From: Chroococcus sp. CMT-3BRIN-NPC107
Lineage (GTDB): Bacteria > Cyanobacteriota > Cyanobacteriia > Cyanobacteriales > Chroococcidiopsidaceae
Length of the DNA stretch: 55,922 bases
Reading direction: 5' to 3'
Assembly (NCBI GenBank): GCA_019359635.1
Contig: JAHHGY010000016.1
Coordinates: 1-55,922, forward strand
The notes under the pieces were generated by a model that saw only the letters and a list, made by a program, of their open reading frames with translations, searched no databases and was not told the DNA's origin. The position numbers and the translations under genes are program-made. The first letter of the stretch is position 1. Each line of letters opens with the position of its first letter. Below, piece after piece: positions 45,476-55,922 of the stretch.

Positions 45476-46066
45476 ATGCCTAAACTTATAGGAAATCCGA
45501 TGGATAGCAAAGATTATCAGAGCTATCAAATGGCGATCGCATTAGCTAATTTGGCTGGTCGAAGTAGTTGTGCCGCTAGTTCTTTTGGCGCTAGTGAAAT
45601 GACAAATCCCAGTGAAGAAAAAAATGCTCCAGAAATAGTGAAAATGCTTCACAGTGGACAAGTGCTAGTGGTCAACAGTCGTCGTCGCAACGGGTTAATT
45701 CTCTACAAAGGGTTCCATGCCGAGTTTGCAGGGCCAGGAGCCGCCGTAGGTAGCATTTACGACCTAGATTGTAGTTTAGCCATACCTGTGGGAAATCTCT
45801 CTTTGTTGTCTCCCGATTCTCATGAGGAAAGGCAAAAAGCTTATTTGATTAGGCGGCAGTGGATTCGCTTGATGAAACAAATTACCGAAAAGCCCGTGCC
45901 ACAGCAGCGAGTGCAAAAGATTTTAGAACAATTTGAGCAATATTTTGATGCGGAAACAGTGGCGCAATTGCCAGATGAAGCTTTCGCTTTATTAGTAGGC
46001 GTATTGCCGCAGACAGTGAGTGCAGTACGCCGTTCTTATCGAAGTTTTAATCAGCAAGGGAAGTAA
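45476..46066 (+). CDS. Conserved protein with a C-terminal helical domain, unknown function
   Basis: A 196-residue protein I do not recognise by name. The N-terminal 50 residues are Ser/Ala-rich. The middle (VLVVNSRRRNGLILYKGFHAEFAGPGAAVGSIYDLDCSLAIPVGNLSLL) looks like a beta-rich core. The C-terminus (RVQKILEQFEQYFDAETVAQLPDEAFALLVGVLPQTVSAVRRSY) is helical and could be a helix-turn-helix-like or interaction module. An alternative start lies at 45500. No clear partner; it converges with hisC. Confidence 0.7.
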   Translation: MPKLIGNPMDSKDYQSYQMAIALANLAGRSSCAASSFGASEMTNPSEEKNAPEIVKMLHSGQVLVVNSRRRNGLILYKGFHAEFAGPGAAVGSIYDLDCSLAIPVGNLSLLSPDSHEERQKAYLIRRQWIRLMKQITEKPVPQQRVQKILEQFEQYFDAETVAQLPDEAFALLVGVLPQTVSAVRRSYRSFNQQGK

Positions 46067-46078
46067 TTTTTCGCTTAA

Positions 46079-47233
46079 CTATTTTTTTTGCAAAGCAAGA
46101 GGAAGATGACGAGACAAAGCAGCTTGAAGGCGATCCAAAGTACGCTGATTTTCTTCCGGGCTACCTACAGTAATTCTTAATCCACTGCTAATATGACGAA
46201 CTAAAGTACCGTTGGTTTTTAGTTGCTCGTTGATTAGGTTTAAAACTTCTTCGGTTTGGGGAGAATTGATTTTAAGCTTCAGATAAATAAAATTAGCCGC
46301 ACTTTCCCAAACTTGCAAAGCTTGGTTTTGAGTTAAGTTATGAGTTAATTTATCTCGTTCAATTAATAGTTGGGGAATCATGCTTAGTAACATTTGCCTG
46401 TGTTGTAAGGCAACTACAGCGGCAGCGATAGAGAAAGTTGGTAGATTGTAGGGTAAACGGATTTTTTCTAAGGCGGCGATTATTTCTGGATATCCAACGG
46501 CATAACCGACTCGATGGGCGGCTAGTCTAAACGCTTTAGAAAAGGTTCTCAACACCAGCCAGTTAGAGCGCTCGGCAAGTTCGCCAACTAGGGTATTTTG
46601 GCTAAATTCAAAATAAGCTTCGTCAACGACTACTAAAATATCTTCCGGTAAGCTTCGCAGCCAAGCTATTTCGTTTGTAGTTAAAGCGTTTCCAGTGGGT
46701 GAATTGGGATGAACGACAAAAACTACTCGTATGGGTGGGTTTTGGGTTTGAGTAATAGCGAGTTGGGCGGCGGCTAAATCCATTTCAAAGTTAATAGGCG
46801 ATCGCTCTACACTAACTACAGGAATACCCAAAGTTTGAGCAAAAATTGAGTACACGCCAAAGGTGGGATTGGCAACTAAAATTGAGCCTTCATTGCCTAC
46901 GCAGGTGGCGATGAGGATAGAGCGGATAATTTCATCGGAGCCATTGCCAACGGAGATATTAGCCCCAGTGACATTAGTATTAGCTGCTTGGTTGACATAT
47001 TCGGCAATTTTTGACTTTAATTCTTCGTGTCCGGCATCAGGATAACGATTGCTCTCGATTTCTTCTTGATACGTCCAAGCTAGTTTTTGTTTGAGTTCTT
47101 TAGGCAAGTTGTAGGGCGATTCATTGGTATCTAGGCGATCGCTAGTAGAGGCTACAGGCTGACTTGTAGTGCTACCGGGATGAGGCTTGTAGGCGCGAAT
47201 TGTGTTTAAATCGGAGCGCAGAAAAGGAAGCAT
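46079..47233 (-). CDS. hisC: Histidinol-phosphate aminotransferase
   Basis: A PLP-dependent enzyme of histidine synthesis, 384 residues. Key motifs: [12 protein letters not shown] near the N-terminus, [19 protein letters not shown] and the PLP-lysine site [16 protein letters not shown] related aminotransferase function (for example aromatic) cannot be excluded. It is the last gene of a minus-strand run: gor, esterase, hisC. Confidence 0.92.
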   Translation of the reverse strand: MLPFLRSDLNTIRAYKPHPGSTTSQPVASTSDRLDTNESPYNLPKELKQKLAWTYQEEIESNRYPDAGHEELKSKIAEYVNQAANTNVTGANISVGNGSDEIIRSILIATCVGNEGSILVANPTFGVYSIFAQTLGIPVVSVERSPINFEMDLAAAQLAITQTQNPPIRVVFVVHPNSPTGNALTTNEIAWLRSLPEDILVVVDEAYFEFSQNTLVGELAERSNWLVLRTFSKAFRLAAHRVGYAVGYPEIIAALEKIRLPYNLPTFSIAAAVVALQHRQMLLSMIPQLLIERDKLTHNLTQNQALQVWESAANFIYLKLKINSPQTEEVLNLINEQLKTNGTLVRHISSGLRITVGSPEENQRTLDRLQAALSRHLPLALQKK

Positions 47234-47245
47234 AAGTATTAATTT

Positions 47246-47875
47246 TTAGGGAACAATAAAACTTTTGATTTGCTGCCACTTGGTCATGATATCCGCTAAA
47301 GCATGGTCGCTGTTTAATTCGATTAGCTGTACCCAAGGGCGAGCAGTCGCATAGTTACGGCTGGTGGCGATTGGAATAACTTCATCGTTACAACCATGAA
47401 TTATTAAGGTCGGAACCGGGCGCAATAATTGCTGATCTTGGTAATTGGCGGCATCAAGAACAAAATTGTAACTTAAAGGAAGACTTCGCCTTTCGGCATA
47501 GTGATAAACCATTAAGTATTGCTCGTCAAGCCATTGTTTCAGCTTGGCTTCTCCTAATTGTGGTAGCCAGTGCGACAGAAATTCAAAGGCTGGCGCAAGT
47601 AAAACCAACTTTTGAACTTGTAAAAATTTTTCCGCTAAAAACGCCGCCGTCAAACCACCCAAACTCGAACCAACTAAGGTTATAGGCACAGAAAACGGGG
47701 GAAACTGCGCTGATACTTGCTCGATTTGGCGAGTAATGGTCAATTGCGAAAAATCTCCCCAATTTAAGTCAGGGATTTTTAAATCAATACCTAATTCTGC
47801 AAAAGAGGAGCGAAAATACTTGGCTTTGGCAGAATTGGGACTAGAAGCGAAACCGTGAAGATAGATGTAATCCAA
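47246..47875 (-). CDS. YqiA/YcfP-like alpha/beta esterase
   Basis: A 209-residue small esterase. It opens MDYIYLHGFASSPNSAKAKYF, the family start. The nucleophile elbow is VGSSLGG (about residue 68), the acid is in IHGCNDEVIP and the histidine in NSDHAL. Substrate unknown. It is packed 3 bases after gor and 12 before hisC, so the three are probably co-transcribed. Confidence 0.88.
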   Translation of the reverse strand: MDYIYLHGFASSPNSAKAKYFRSSFAELGIDLKIPDLNWGDFSQLTITRQIEQVSAQFPPFSVPITLVGSSLGGLTAAFLAEKFLQVQKLVLLAPAFEFLSHWLPQLGEAKLKQWLDEQYLMVYHYAERRSLPLSYNFVLDAANYQDQQLLRPVPTLIIHGCNDEVIPIATSRNYATARPWVQLIELNSDHALADIMTKWQQIKSFIVP

Positions 47876-47878
47876 TTT

Positions 47879-49255
47879 TTAGCGCAGGGTAACGAATTCT
47901 TCCGCCGTTGAAGGGTGAATCCCGACGGTAGTATCAAAGTCTTTTTTGGTTGCACCCATATTAACAGCGATCGCAATCCCTTGAATTACCTCGGCAGAAT
48001 TTTCGCCGACCATGTGAGCGCCTAACACTTTATCGGTTTTATTATCTACTACTAGCTTGACTAAAGTTTTTTCATCTAGTCCTGTGAGGCTATGAAATAA
48101 CGGACGAAAACGAGCGCGGTAACAACTTACGTCATCGCCATATTTTGCTTGGGCATCTTCTTCGCTCATCCCTACTGTAGCGGCTTCGGGGGTGGAAAAT
48201 ACCGCCGATGGTACGTTTTCGTGACTGAGGGAGCGCTTGTTATTGCCAAACTCGGTATCGGCAAAAGCTCTACCTTCGCCGATGGCTACAGGAGTAAGGT
48301 TAATTCTATCGGTACAATCGCCCACAGCAAAGATATTCGGCTGGGAGGTTTGGCTAAATTCGTTGACGACGATCGCGCTACGGGTACTGTAACCAATGCC
48401 ATCAGCAGGAGTTGAAGTAACTTCTACTCCTGCATTTTCTAAACCTAGCCCTTCTAAATTGGGATCGCGCCCGGTTGCAGCTAGGAAAACATCAGCAGTT
48501 ATTGATTCTTCTTGAGCGCCATCTAAAGTTAACTTTAAACGACCTTCAACTTTTTCTACCTGTTTAACTACAGTATTAGTTAAAAATTTAATGCCGTGAT
48601 GACTCATGCCGTTTTGAATTTCATGGCGAATATCTTTGTCAAAGCCGCGCAAAATTAAATCTTTACGAATAATTTGGGTAACTTCCGAGCCTAAGCCACG
48701 CATAATTGAGGCAAATTCTACCCCAATATAACCAGCGCCAATAATTGCAATATGCTTTGGTTGCTCTTTTAAATGGAACATCCCGTTAGATGTAACGGCA
48801 AATTCCATTCCTGGTAAATCTGGTTTAACCGGACGACCGCCGACAGCAATTAAAATTTTATCTGTAGTAACTTTGCGCCCATCAACTTCTACAGTGTGGG
48901 GATCGATAATTGTGGCACGGCTAGAGATAAGTTCTACATTCGCCCGGTTTAAAAAGTTGATATGTAACTGAGATAGACGATTTACTTCCCTGTCAATAAC
49001 ATCGATCAAATGTTGCCAATCTAATTGGCGATCGCCCACTTTCCAACCATAACCCGCCGCACTATCAAATAATTGGGGAAAGTGGGAACTATAAACCATC
49101 AGTTTTTTGGGAATGCAGCCGCGAATTACGCAAGTACCGCCTACCAAATCTTGCTCGGCGATCGCAACTTTTGCCCCATAACTAGCGGCTCGTTTTGAGG
49201 CAGCAAGCCCGCCTGAACCTGCACCAATTACAAACAGATCGTAATCAAACGTCAT
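47879..49255 (-). CDS. gor: Glutathione-disulfide reductase
   Basis: A flavoenzyme of 458 residues that reduces glutathione disulfide with NADPH. FAD motif GAGSGGLAASKRAA near residue 11. The redox-active pair is C42 and C47 in GGTCVIRGCIPKK. The NAD(P) motif is GAGYIGVEFASIMRGLGSEV. The dimer-interface ending is GIHPSTAEEF. A collapsed second gene of this family lies 1.5 kb away (50601-51059). Confidence 0.94.
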   Translation of the reverse strand: MTFDYDLFVIGAGSGGLAASKRAASYGAKVAIAEQDLVGGTCVIRGCIPKKLMVYSSHFPQLFDSAAGYGWKVGDRQLDWQHLIDVIDREVNRLSQLHINFLNRANVELISSRATIIDPHTVEVDGRKVTTDKILIAVGGRPVKPDLPGMEFAVTSNGMFHLKEQPKHIAIIGAGYIGVEFASIMRGLGSEVTQIIRKDLILRGFDKDIRHEIQNGMSHHGIKFLTNTVVKQVEKVEGRLKLTLDGAQEESITADVFLAATGRDPNLEGLGLENAGVEVTSTPADGIGYSTRSAIVVNEFSQTSQPNIFAVGDCTDRINLTPVAIGEGRAFADTEFGNNKRSLSHENVPSAVFSTPEAATVGMSEEDAQAKYGDDVSCYRARFRPLFHSLTGLDEKTLVKLVVDNKTDKVLGAHMVGENSAEVIQGIAIAVNMGATKKDFDTTVGIHPSTAEEFVTLR

Positions 49256-49328
49256 TACTTATAGCGTCCTTTATGCTGCACTTATATTTCAATCTAACAT
49301 TCGGCATTCTTTGCTGTTGTAGAATTAA

Positions 49329-51059
<1,731 letters not shown>

Positions 51060-51112
51060 AAGTTAAGTTTTAGAGCATTCACCTAGCAATATGTTCGCTC
51101 TGACGTGCTGAC

Positions 51113-51982
51113 TTAAACAACCTTCCCGTGACGGATGTAGGATTTGGGTAGCAGTTTCATATCTTTTAGAATACTTGTCGTAATTTCGAGTCTGGCTTTA
51201 AGGTCTTTTGCTTGCACGATATCCATTTGTAGAGCAAAAAAGTAAGTATTGCGATCGCGTTCTAAATAGCCTACATACCAACCCACTTCGGGCTTAAAAC
51301 TGTTTTCCCAGCCTGTTTTGCCTCGCAGTACATAGTCTTCGGTCTGCTCAGTAATGATAATATTTTTGACAATGGCGATCGCTCTTGAGGAAAAAGGCAG
51401 TTTATTATTGTGTAGCTTGACTAAAAAATCTATTTGCTCTTTGGGACTGATGCGTAAGTCTCCTTCTAGCCAAAATTTATCTATTCCACCCTTAATATTT
51501 TGATTGCCATAGTTGGTTAAATTGATGTAATGCTGCATTTTTTTTTCGCCAATGCGTCTTGCTAGTTCCTGATAAAACCAGATGGCGGAAACTTTAATTG
51601 CGGTTTTCATGGTGTGATTTTGATTCCACTCAGAAATTACTCTTTTCACCCCATCCCATTTAATAACCTCATTTTCGTCTTTTACCACACCAGTTTCCAG
51701 CGCAACTAGGGAGTTGAAAATTTTGAAAGTAGAAGCCGGAACATAACCGGTATTAGCTCTTTTGGCGTTGTGAACAAAATATTGATTTTTGTTGAGATCG
51801 TAGAGTAAAAAAGTGCCTTTGACACCCGCTTGCTGAAAATATTTGCCAAAATCCGGTCTTTCTTGCCAATTTAATTGTTTTTGCTGGGTAATGTTTGGAT
51901 TGGCTACATTATCCGCTACAACATATGGTACAAAGCTAAGGCTCAAAACAGCAAAAATGCAGTATTTAAGACGTAAAGACAT
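51113..51982 (-). CDS. Class D (OXA-type) beta-lactamase
   Basis: A 289-residue exported serine hydrolase. A signal peptide is cut near VVADN. Catalytic motifs: S84-T-F-K87, S132-A-I134 (SxV position, here with Ile), Y158-G-N160, F-W171-L-E-G and K222-T-G224 followed by WxxG (W235). All class D hallmarks are present, including the tryptophan next to the carbamylated lysine site. It would hydrolyse penicillins or act on wall fragments. No regulator is adjacent. It sits next to the collapsed gor-like gene in an accessory-looking stretch. Confidence 0.92.
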   Translation of the reverse strand: MSLRLKYCIFAVLSLSFVPYVVADNVANPNITQQKQLNWQERPDFGKYFQQAGVKGTFLLYDLNKNQYFVHNAKRANTGYVPASTFKIFNSLVALETGVVKDENEVIKWDGVKRVISEWNQNHTMKTAIKVSAIWFYQELARRIGEKKMQHYINLTNYGNQNIKGGIDKFWLEGDLRISPKEQIDFLVKLHNNKLPFSSRAIAIVKNIIITEQTEDYVLRGKTGWENSFKPEVGWYVGYLERDRNTYFFALQMDIVQAKDLKARLEITTSILKDMKLLPKSYIRHGKVV

Positions 51983-52208
51983 TTACGCAAATCCCCTAGA
52001 AAACAATTTTGCTAACTAGAACGAGCAGTATTTAAAATTGTTCCACTGGAGGATGAAGTAAGAATTTTTGCCATTGTCAACGGTAAAATTACAGATTTTG
52101 AAGATAAACATCGAAAATCAAAATCAAAAAAACATTCTAATCCAGTTGAGAGACAATACAATGAACACGGTTAGTTTTTATGCCTAATAACGGCAGCCTA
52201 TACAAAGT

Positions 52209-53771
52209 ATGGATTTTGCCACGCTTGCAGCCCAGTTGAACGCTGGGACAATTTTACCGGAAGGGATAATTATTGCTACCCTAATGGTTGTTTTAGTCGG
52301 TGACTTGATTGGGGGGCGCAGTGCTTCGCGTTGGATTCCCTACGGCGCGATCGCTGGATTGTTGAGTGCGATCGCTGCTTTATACTGGCAATGGGACAAC
52401 CCCAACCCCATTGGTTTTTTGGGTGCATTTAATAGTGACGACTTAAGTATTGTGTTTCGCGGAATTATTGCTCTAGCTACCGCCGCCACAATTTTGATGT
52501 CGATTCGTTATATCGAGCAATCGGGTACGGCTTTGGCAGAATTTATCACAATTATGCTAAGTGCGACTTTGGGGGGAATGTTCCTTTCTGGAGCCAATGA
52601 ACTTGTAATGATTTTCATCTCCCTAGAAACCCTAAGTATCTCGTCTTACTTAATGACAGGTTACACCAAGCGCGATCCGCGCTCTAATGAAGCAGCGCTA
52701 AAATACTTGCTAATTGGCGCTTCGAGTACGGCGGTATTTTTGTATGGAGTTTCTCTGCTTTACGGACTTTCGGGGGGAGAAACTCAGTTAGATATCATTG
52801 CTGCTAATATTCCCAATATTAACGGCGAACAATCTTTAGGGTTGCTAATTGCCTTAGTATTTGTAATTGCCGGAATTGGCTTTAAAATATCTGCTGCACC
52901 TTTCCACCAGTGGACACCAGATGTTTATGAAGGCGCGCCGACTCCAGTTATTGCTTTTTTATCGGTAGGTTCAAAAGCTGCAGGTTTTGCTTTAGCAATT
53001 CGTCTTTTGACAACAGCTTTTCCGCTTATTACCGCCGAGTGGCAATTTGTATTTACCGCCCTTGCGGTGCTGAGTATGGTTTTGGGTAATGTTGTCGCTC
53101 TTGCTCAAACTAGCATGAAGCGAATGCTGGCTTATTCTTCCATTGCTCAAGCTGGCTTTGTCATGATTGGCTTAATTGCCGGGACAGAAGCTGGTTATTC
53201 TAGCATGGTGTTTTACCTGATAATTTACCTATTTATGAATTTGGGCGGCTTCTGCTGCGTGATTCTCTTTTCTTTACGCACGGGAACCGATCAAATTAGC
53301 GAATACTCTGGTTTATACCAAAAAGATCCGCTTTTAACCTTGGGCTTGAGTATTTGCTTGCTATCTTTGGGTGGAATTCCGCCTTTAGCTGGCTTTTTTG
53401 GGAAAATTTACCTATTTTGGGCTGGTTGGCAAGCTGGAGAATATTGGTTAGTATTGCTGGGGCTTGTAACTACTGTAATTTCGATTTACTACTATATCCG
53501 CGTAGTAAGGATGATGGTAGTGAAGGAACCTCAAGAAATGTCAGAAGCAGTCAAAAATTATCCTGAAATTCGCTGGGATTTGCCCGGAATGCGCCCAATT
53601 CAAGTTTGTTTAATCTTGACTTTGGTAGCGACTTCTTTGGCGGGAATTTTGTCTAATCCGTTGTTTACCTTGGCTAATAATTCCGTTGCTAATACGCCAA
53701 TATTGCAACCTTCGATTATTAGCACTTTAAAAACTGCTCAAACTACTATAAAGGAAGCCAGTAGCGAGTAG
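52209..53771 (+). CDS. ndhB: NAD(P)H-quinone oxidoreductase subunit 2 (NdhB)
   Basis: A 520-residue antiporter-like membrane subunit of the photosynthetic NDH-1 complex, about 14 spans. Family features include [17 protein letters not shown], the KFHQW-like region [22 protein letters not shown] and [15 protein letters not shown]. It works in cyclic electron flow, respiration and CO2 uptake in thylakoids. ndhB is normally a lone gene in cyanobacteria, as here. Confidence 0.97.
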   Translation: MDFATLAAQLNAGTILPEGIIIATLMVVLVGDLIGGRSASRWIPYGAIAGLLSAIAALYWQWDNPNPIGFLGAFNSDDLSIVFRGIIALATAATILMSIRYIEQSGTALAEFITIMLSATLGGMFLSGANELVMIFISLETLSISSYLMTGYTKRDPRSNEAALKYLLIGASSTAVFLYGVSLLYGLSGGETQLDIIAANIPNINGEQSLGLLIALVFVIAGIGFKISAAPFHQWTPDVYEGAPTPVIAFLSVGSKAAGFALAIRLLTTAFPLITAEWQFVFTALAVLSMVLGNVVALAQTSMKRMLAYSSIAQAGFVMIGLIAGTEAGYSSMVFYLIIYLFMNLGGFCCVILFSLRTGTDQISEYSGLYQKDPLLTLGLSICLLSLGGIPPLAGFFGKIYLFWAGWQAGEYWLVLLGLVTTVISIYYYIRVVRMMVVKEPQEMSEAVKNYPEIRWDLPGMRPIQVCLILTLVATSLAGILSNPLFTLANNSVANTPILQPSIISTLKTAQTTIKEASSE

Positions 53772-53848
53772 CTTGTTAATAATTAAGGACAATTATGTTA
53801 GGGGCGTACTTGAGTAGTGCGCCTTTCATTTGTGAAATAGGTACTTTG

Positions 53849-55702
53849 ATGAAATCGATAGCCGCGATCGCCCTTACCCCCAATGCTACCAAAACTTTAC
53901 AGCCAATCTGTTCTAATATTGGCGCACAGCTTTGGATTCCCGAAACTATAACAAATATTGCCCAAGCGCAAACCTATAGGGGAGATTTAAAAACTCATGT
54001 AGCGAGTTTGTGGGATTCCCAAGAAGCAATTGTATTTTGTTTAGCAACGGGAGCGGTAGTTAGGTTAATTGCGCCTTTATTGCAGCATAAATCTACCGAT
54101 CCGGCAGTGATAGTAGTAGATGAAACAGGTAAATTTGTTATCAGTTTGTGTAGCGGACATCAAGGCGGCGCGGATAAATTAGCAACATTAATTGCTCAAC
54201 TAATCGGGGCAACTCCAGTATTAACAGGCGTTTCCTCCTCTTTAGGGCTTCCCGCCGTAGATATGTTAGGCGTTCCCTTTGGTTGGCGACGAGGCGAGGG
54301 CGATTGGACGGGTGTAAGTGCGGTAGTAGCAAGGGGTAAACCCGTACAAGTCATTCAGGAAGCAGGTTCTAACTTGTGGCAAACAACCTATAGTTTTAAA
54401 GATTCCCCCACACCTCAAGCCAAAATATATATAACCGCTCGGAATGTAGAAGCGAAAAATTGGGGGGAGGGAACCCGCTCCCCCAAGCTTTTCAAAAGAG
54501 AATTAGATTATCCTCAAATCCAATGGCATCCAAGAGTTTTGTGGGTGGGAGTTGGGTGCGAAAGGGGAACGCCAAAGGAAACGATCGCATCGGCAATTAA
54601 AAAGGTATTTTTAGAACATCAATTAGCAGAAAATGCGATCGCAGCTATTACAACTATCGATCTAAAAGCTGATGAAATAGGCTTATTGGAATTGTGTCAA
54701 GAACAAGATTTACCTCTAATTACCTTCACTAAAGAGGCTCTAAGCGCCATTACTGTCCCAAACCCTTCGCAAGTTGTTGAAGCCGAAGTTGGAACCCCTA
54801 GCGTTGCCGAAGCCGCCGCAATGATTGCTGCTAATAGTCAAACTCTTTTAGTTACTAAACAGATTTTTAAATCCGTTGGTGCGGTAACAATTGCGATCGC
54901 GCAATCGGCACAAGAATATACTGGTCGTACAGGTAAATTATTATTAGTGGGTACAGGCCCAGGACAATTAGACCAAATTACCCCAGCCTCTCAAAAAGCG
55001 ATCGCCGAAGCAGATGTAGTTATTGGATACTCTTTGTATATAGATTTAATTGCCCCTTTGCTGCAAAAAGAGCAAATAATTGAAGCAATGCCCATTACCC
55101 AAGAACGCCAACGCGCAGAACGAGCTATAGAACTTGCCAATTGGGGTTTAACGGTAGCTGTTGTATCTTCCGGCGATAGCGGTATTTATGGGATGGCGGG
55201 AATAGTCATGGAACAATTGCAAGCAGCTAACTGGGATGGAAAAACCCCCAGCGTGCAGTTATTTCCGGGAATTAGTGCTTTACAAGCAGCAGCTTCTCGC
55301 GTGGGTACGCCCTTAATGCACGATTTTTGTGCTATTAGCTTAAGCGACTTACTTACACCTTGGAAAACCATCGAAAAACGCTTAATAGCCGCCGCCCAAG
55401 CCGATTTTATTACAGCTTTGTACAATCCCAAATCGCAAACTCGCACCCAACAACTAGCCACAGCAACGACTATTTTCTTAAAATACCGCGATGCTAATAC
55501 CCCCGTTGCGATCGTTCGTTCTGCCTATCGCCCAGATGAGCAAATTACTCTAACTACCTTGGATAAATTGCTCGATACAACCGTTGATATGTTAACTACG
55601 GTGTTAATTGGCAACCAAACCACCCGCACTCACAATAATTGGATGATTACCCCACGCGGTTATCTTGGCTTTGGCGATCCAAATGCTCTAAATATGAGCT
55701 AG
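53849..55702 (+). CDS. cobJ: Fused CbiG-CobJ: cobalt-precorrin hydrolase and C17-methyltransferase
   Basis: About 617 residues from ATG 53849; an in-frame ATG at 53795 would add 18. The N-terminal half is CbiG-like (VASLWDSQEAIVFCLATGAVVRLIAP, SLCSGHQGGADKLA, VGVGCERGTPKETI), the lactone-opening step. The C-terminal half is a SAM uroporphyrin-methyltransferase fold (KLLLVGTGPGQLDQITP; SSGDSGIYGMAG; YNPKSQTR), the C17 ring-contraction methylase. The two act consecutively in the anaerobic corrin pathway, so the fusion makes metabolic sense. Confidence 0.94.
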   Translation: MKSIAAIALTPNATKTLQPICSNIGAQLWIPETITNIAQAQTYRGDLKTHVASLWDSQEAIVFCLATGAVVRLIAPLLQHKSTDPAVIVVDETGKFVISLCSGHQGGADKLATLIAQLIGATPVLTGVSSSLGLPAVDMLGVPFGWRRGEGDWTGVSAVVARGKPVQVIQEAGSNLWQTTYSFKDSPTPQAKIYITARNVEAKNWGEGTRSPKLFKRELDYPQIQWHPRVLWVGVGCERGTPKETIASAIKKVFLEHQLAENAIAAITTIDLKADEIGLLELCQEQDLPLITFTKEALSAITVPNPSQVVEAEVGTPSVAEAAAMIAANSQTLLVTKQIFKSVGAVTIAIAQSAQEYTGRTGKLLLVGTGPGQLDQITPASQKAIAEADVVIGYSLYIDLIAPLLQKEQIIEAMPITQERQRAERAIELANWGLTVAVVSSGDSGIYGMAGIVMEQLQAANWDGKTPSVQLFPGISALQAAASRVGTPLMHDFCAISLSDLLTPWKTIEKRLIAAAQADFITALYNPKSQTRTQQLATATTIFLKYRDANTPVAIVRSAYRPDEQITLTTLDKLLDTTVDMLTTVLIGNQTTRTHNNWMITPRGYLGFGDPNALNMS

Positions 55703-55922
55703 TTTAAAACTTTGCAAAAAATGACATTTAGGCGATGTAGCAATCGCTACGTAACTGCTCGGTTGATGGCAAGCTCCGAACGACTTAGTTATAGGGGGTG
55801 CGACCTCGATATGATATTCTATAGAGAGATAGGAAAGCCGTATTGGTTGAGCTTATTCCAGAATTGGCTCCAACGAGTCGCAGTTAAAACCAAAGTTCTC
55901 AAACTAAGTACCACTGCGGCAC

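Noticed and set aside
55737..55750. Small inverted repeat GTAGC...GCTAC after cobJ
   Set aside because: A 5-bp stem without a T-run is too weak to call a terminator.
55811..55922. Plus-strand frame open to the window end (MIFYREIGKPYWLSLFQ...)
   Set aside because: Could be the start of a gene, but 37 codons with no recognisable motif and a poorly spaced ribosome site are not enough.

Overview
The window is chromosomal DNA from a phycobilisome-bearing cyanobacterium. HIP1 octamers (GCGATCGC) are scattered through both genes and spacers. Marker genes include ndhB, a CpcT/CpeT-type lyase relative, a ferredoxin-nitrite reductase behind an NtcA-type promoter, an FHA-fused class A penicillin-binding protein, a DUF3038/DUF4335 pair and a fused CbiG-CobJ. 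The species cannot be fixed from the sequence. I see no CRISPR array, rRNA, prophage or intact insertion sequence. There is one tRNA, Gly(TCC).

Layout. 1-4500: a truncated exported lectin fragment, then nirA with a textbook NtcA promoter, a ClC-type channel, a GAF protein and a small membrane protein. 4867-7814: the tldD/pmbA(tldE) peptidase pair on the minus strand. 7880-12371: a minus-strand cluster of an XPB-like helicase, a DUF790 (Bax1-like) nuclease partner, a small ORF, an antitoxin and a PIN toxin. The toxin is broken by loss of one GACT unit. Two further relics of the same module flank an alpha/beta-hydrolase gene. 12628-18551: a large CHASE/PAS hybrid kinase, an exported CpcT-like protein and a lipoprotein PQQ-type sugar dehydrogenase. 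18685-21599: small membrane and exported proteins, two of them built of perfect or near-perfect internal repeats. 22130-23332: a cobalamin riboswitch controlling a CbiX chelatase with a His-rich tail. 23376-29609: a lipoprotein, dapB, a membrane protein, comB, a cytochrome c biogenesis gene and a DUF3352 protein. 29737-33747: pstSCAB behind a multi-repeat Pho box. 33978-36422: bioB, bioY and lspA, with an exact 162-bp tandem duplication of the bioY end. 36502-41247: a repeat-rich exported protein, the FHA-PBP and the DUF3038/DUF4335 pair. 41614-46066: apt, a peptide-type ABC permease, small conserved proteins, tRNA-Gly, a GNAT acetyltransferase and an unrecognised conserved protein. 46079-49255: hisC, a YqiA-like esterase and glutathione reductase. 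49356-51982: an accessory-looking stretch with a cyclopropane-fatty-acid synthase, a collapsed second glutathione-reductase-like gene and a class D beta-lactamase. 52209-55702: ndhB and cbiG-cobJ.

Several genes form coherent units: nitrite assimilation under NtcA, phosphate uptake under a Pho box, biotin synthesis plus biotin uptake, and cobalt insertion plus corrin-ring methylation. The most unusual stretch is 7880-12371. A helicase-nuclease pair is followed by a toxin-antitoxin module, and the matching tails and leader around the hydrolase show that the module was once duplicated and has decayed. All functional statements rest on motif reading without database searches.
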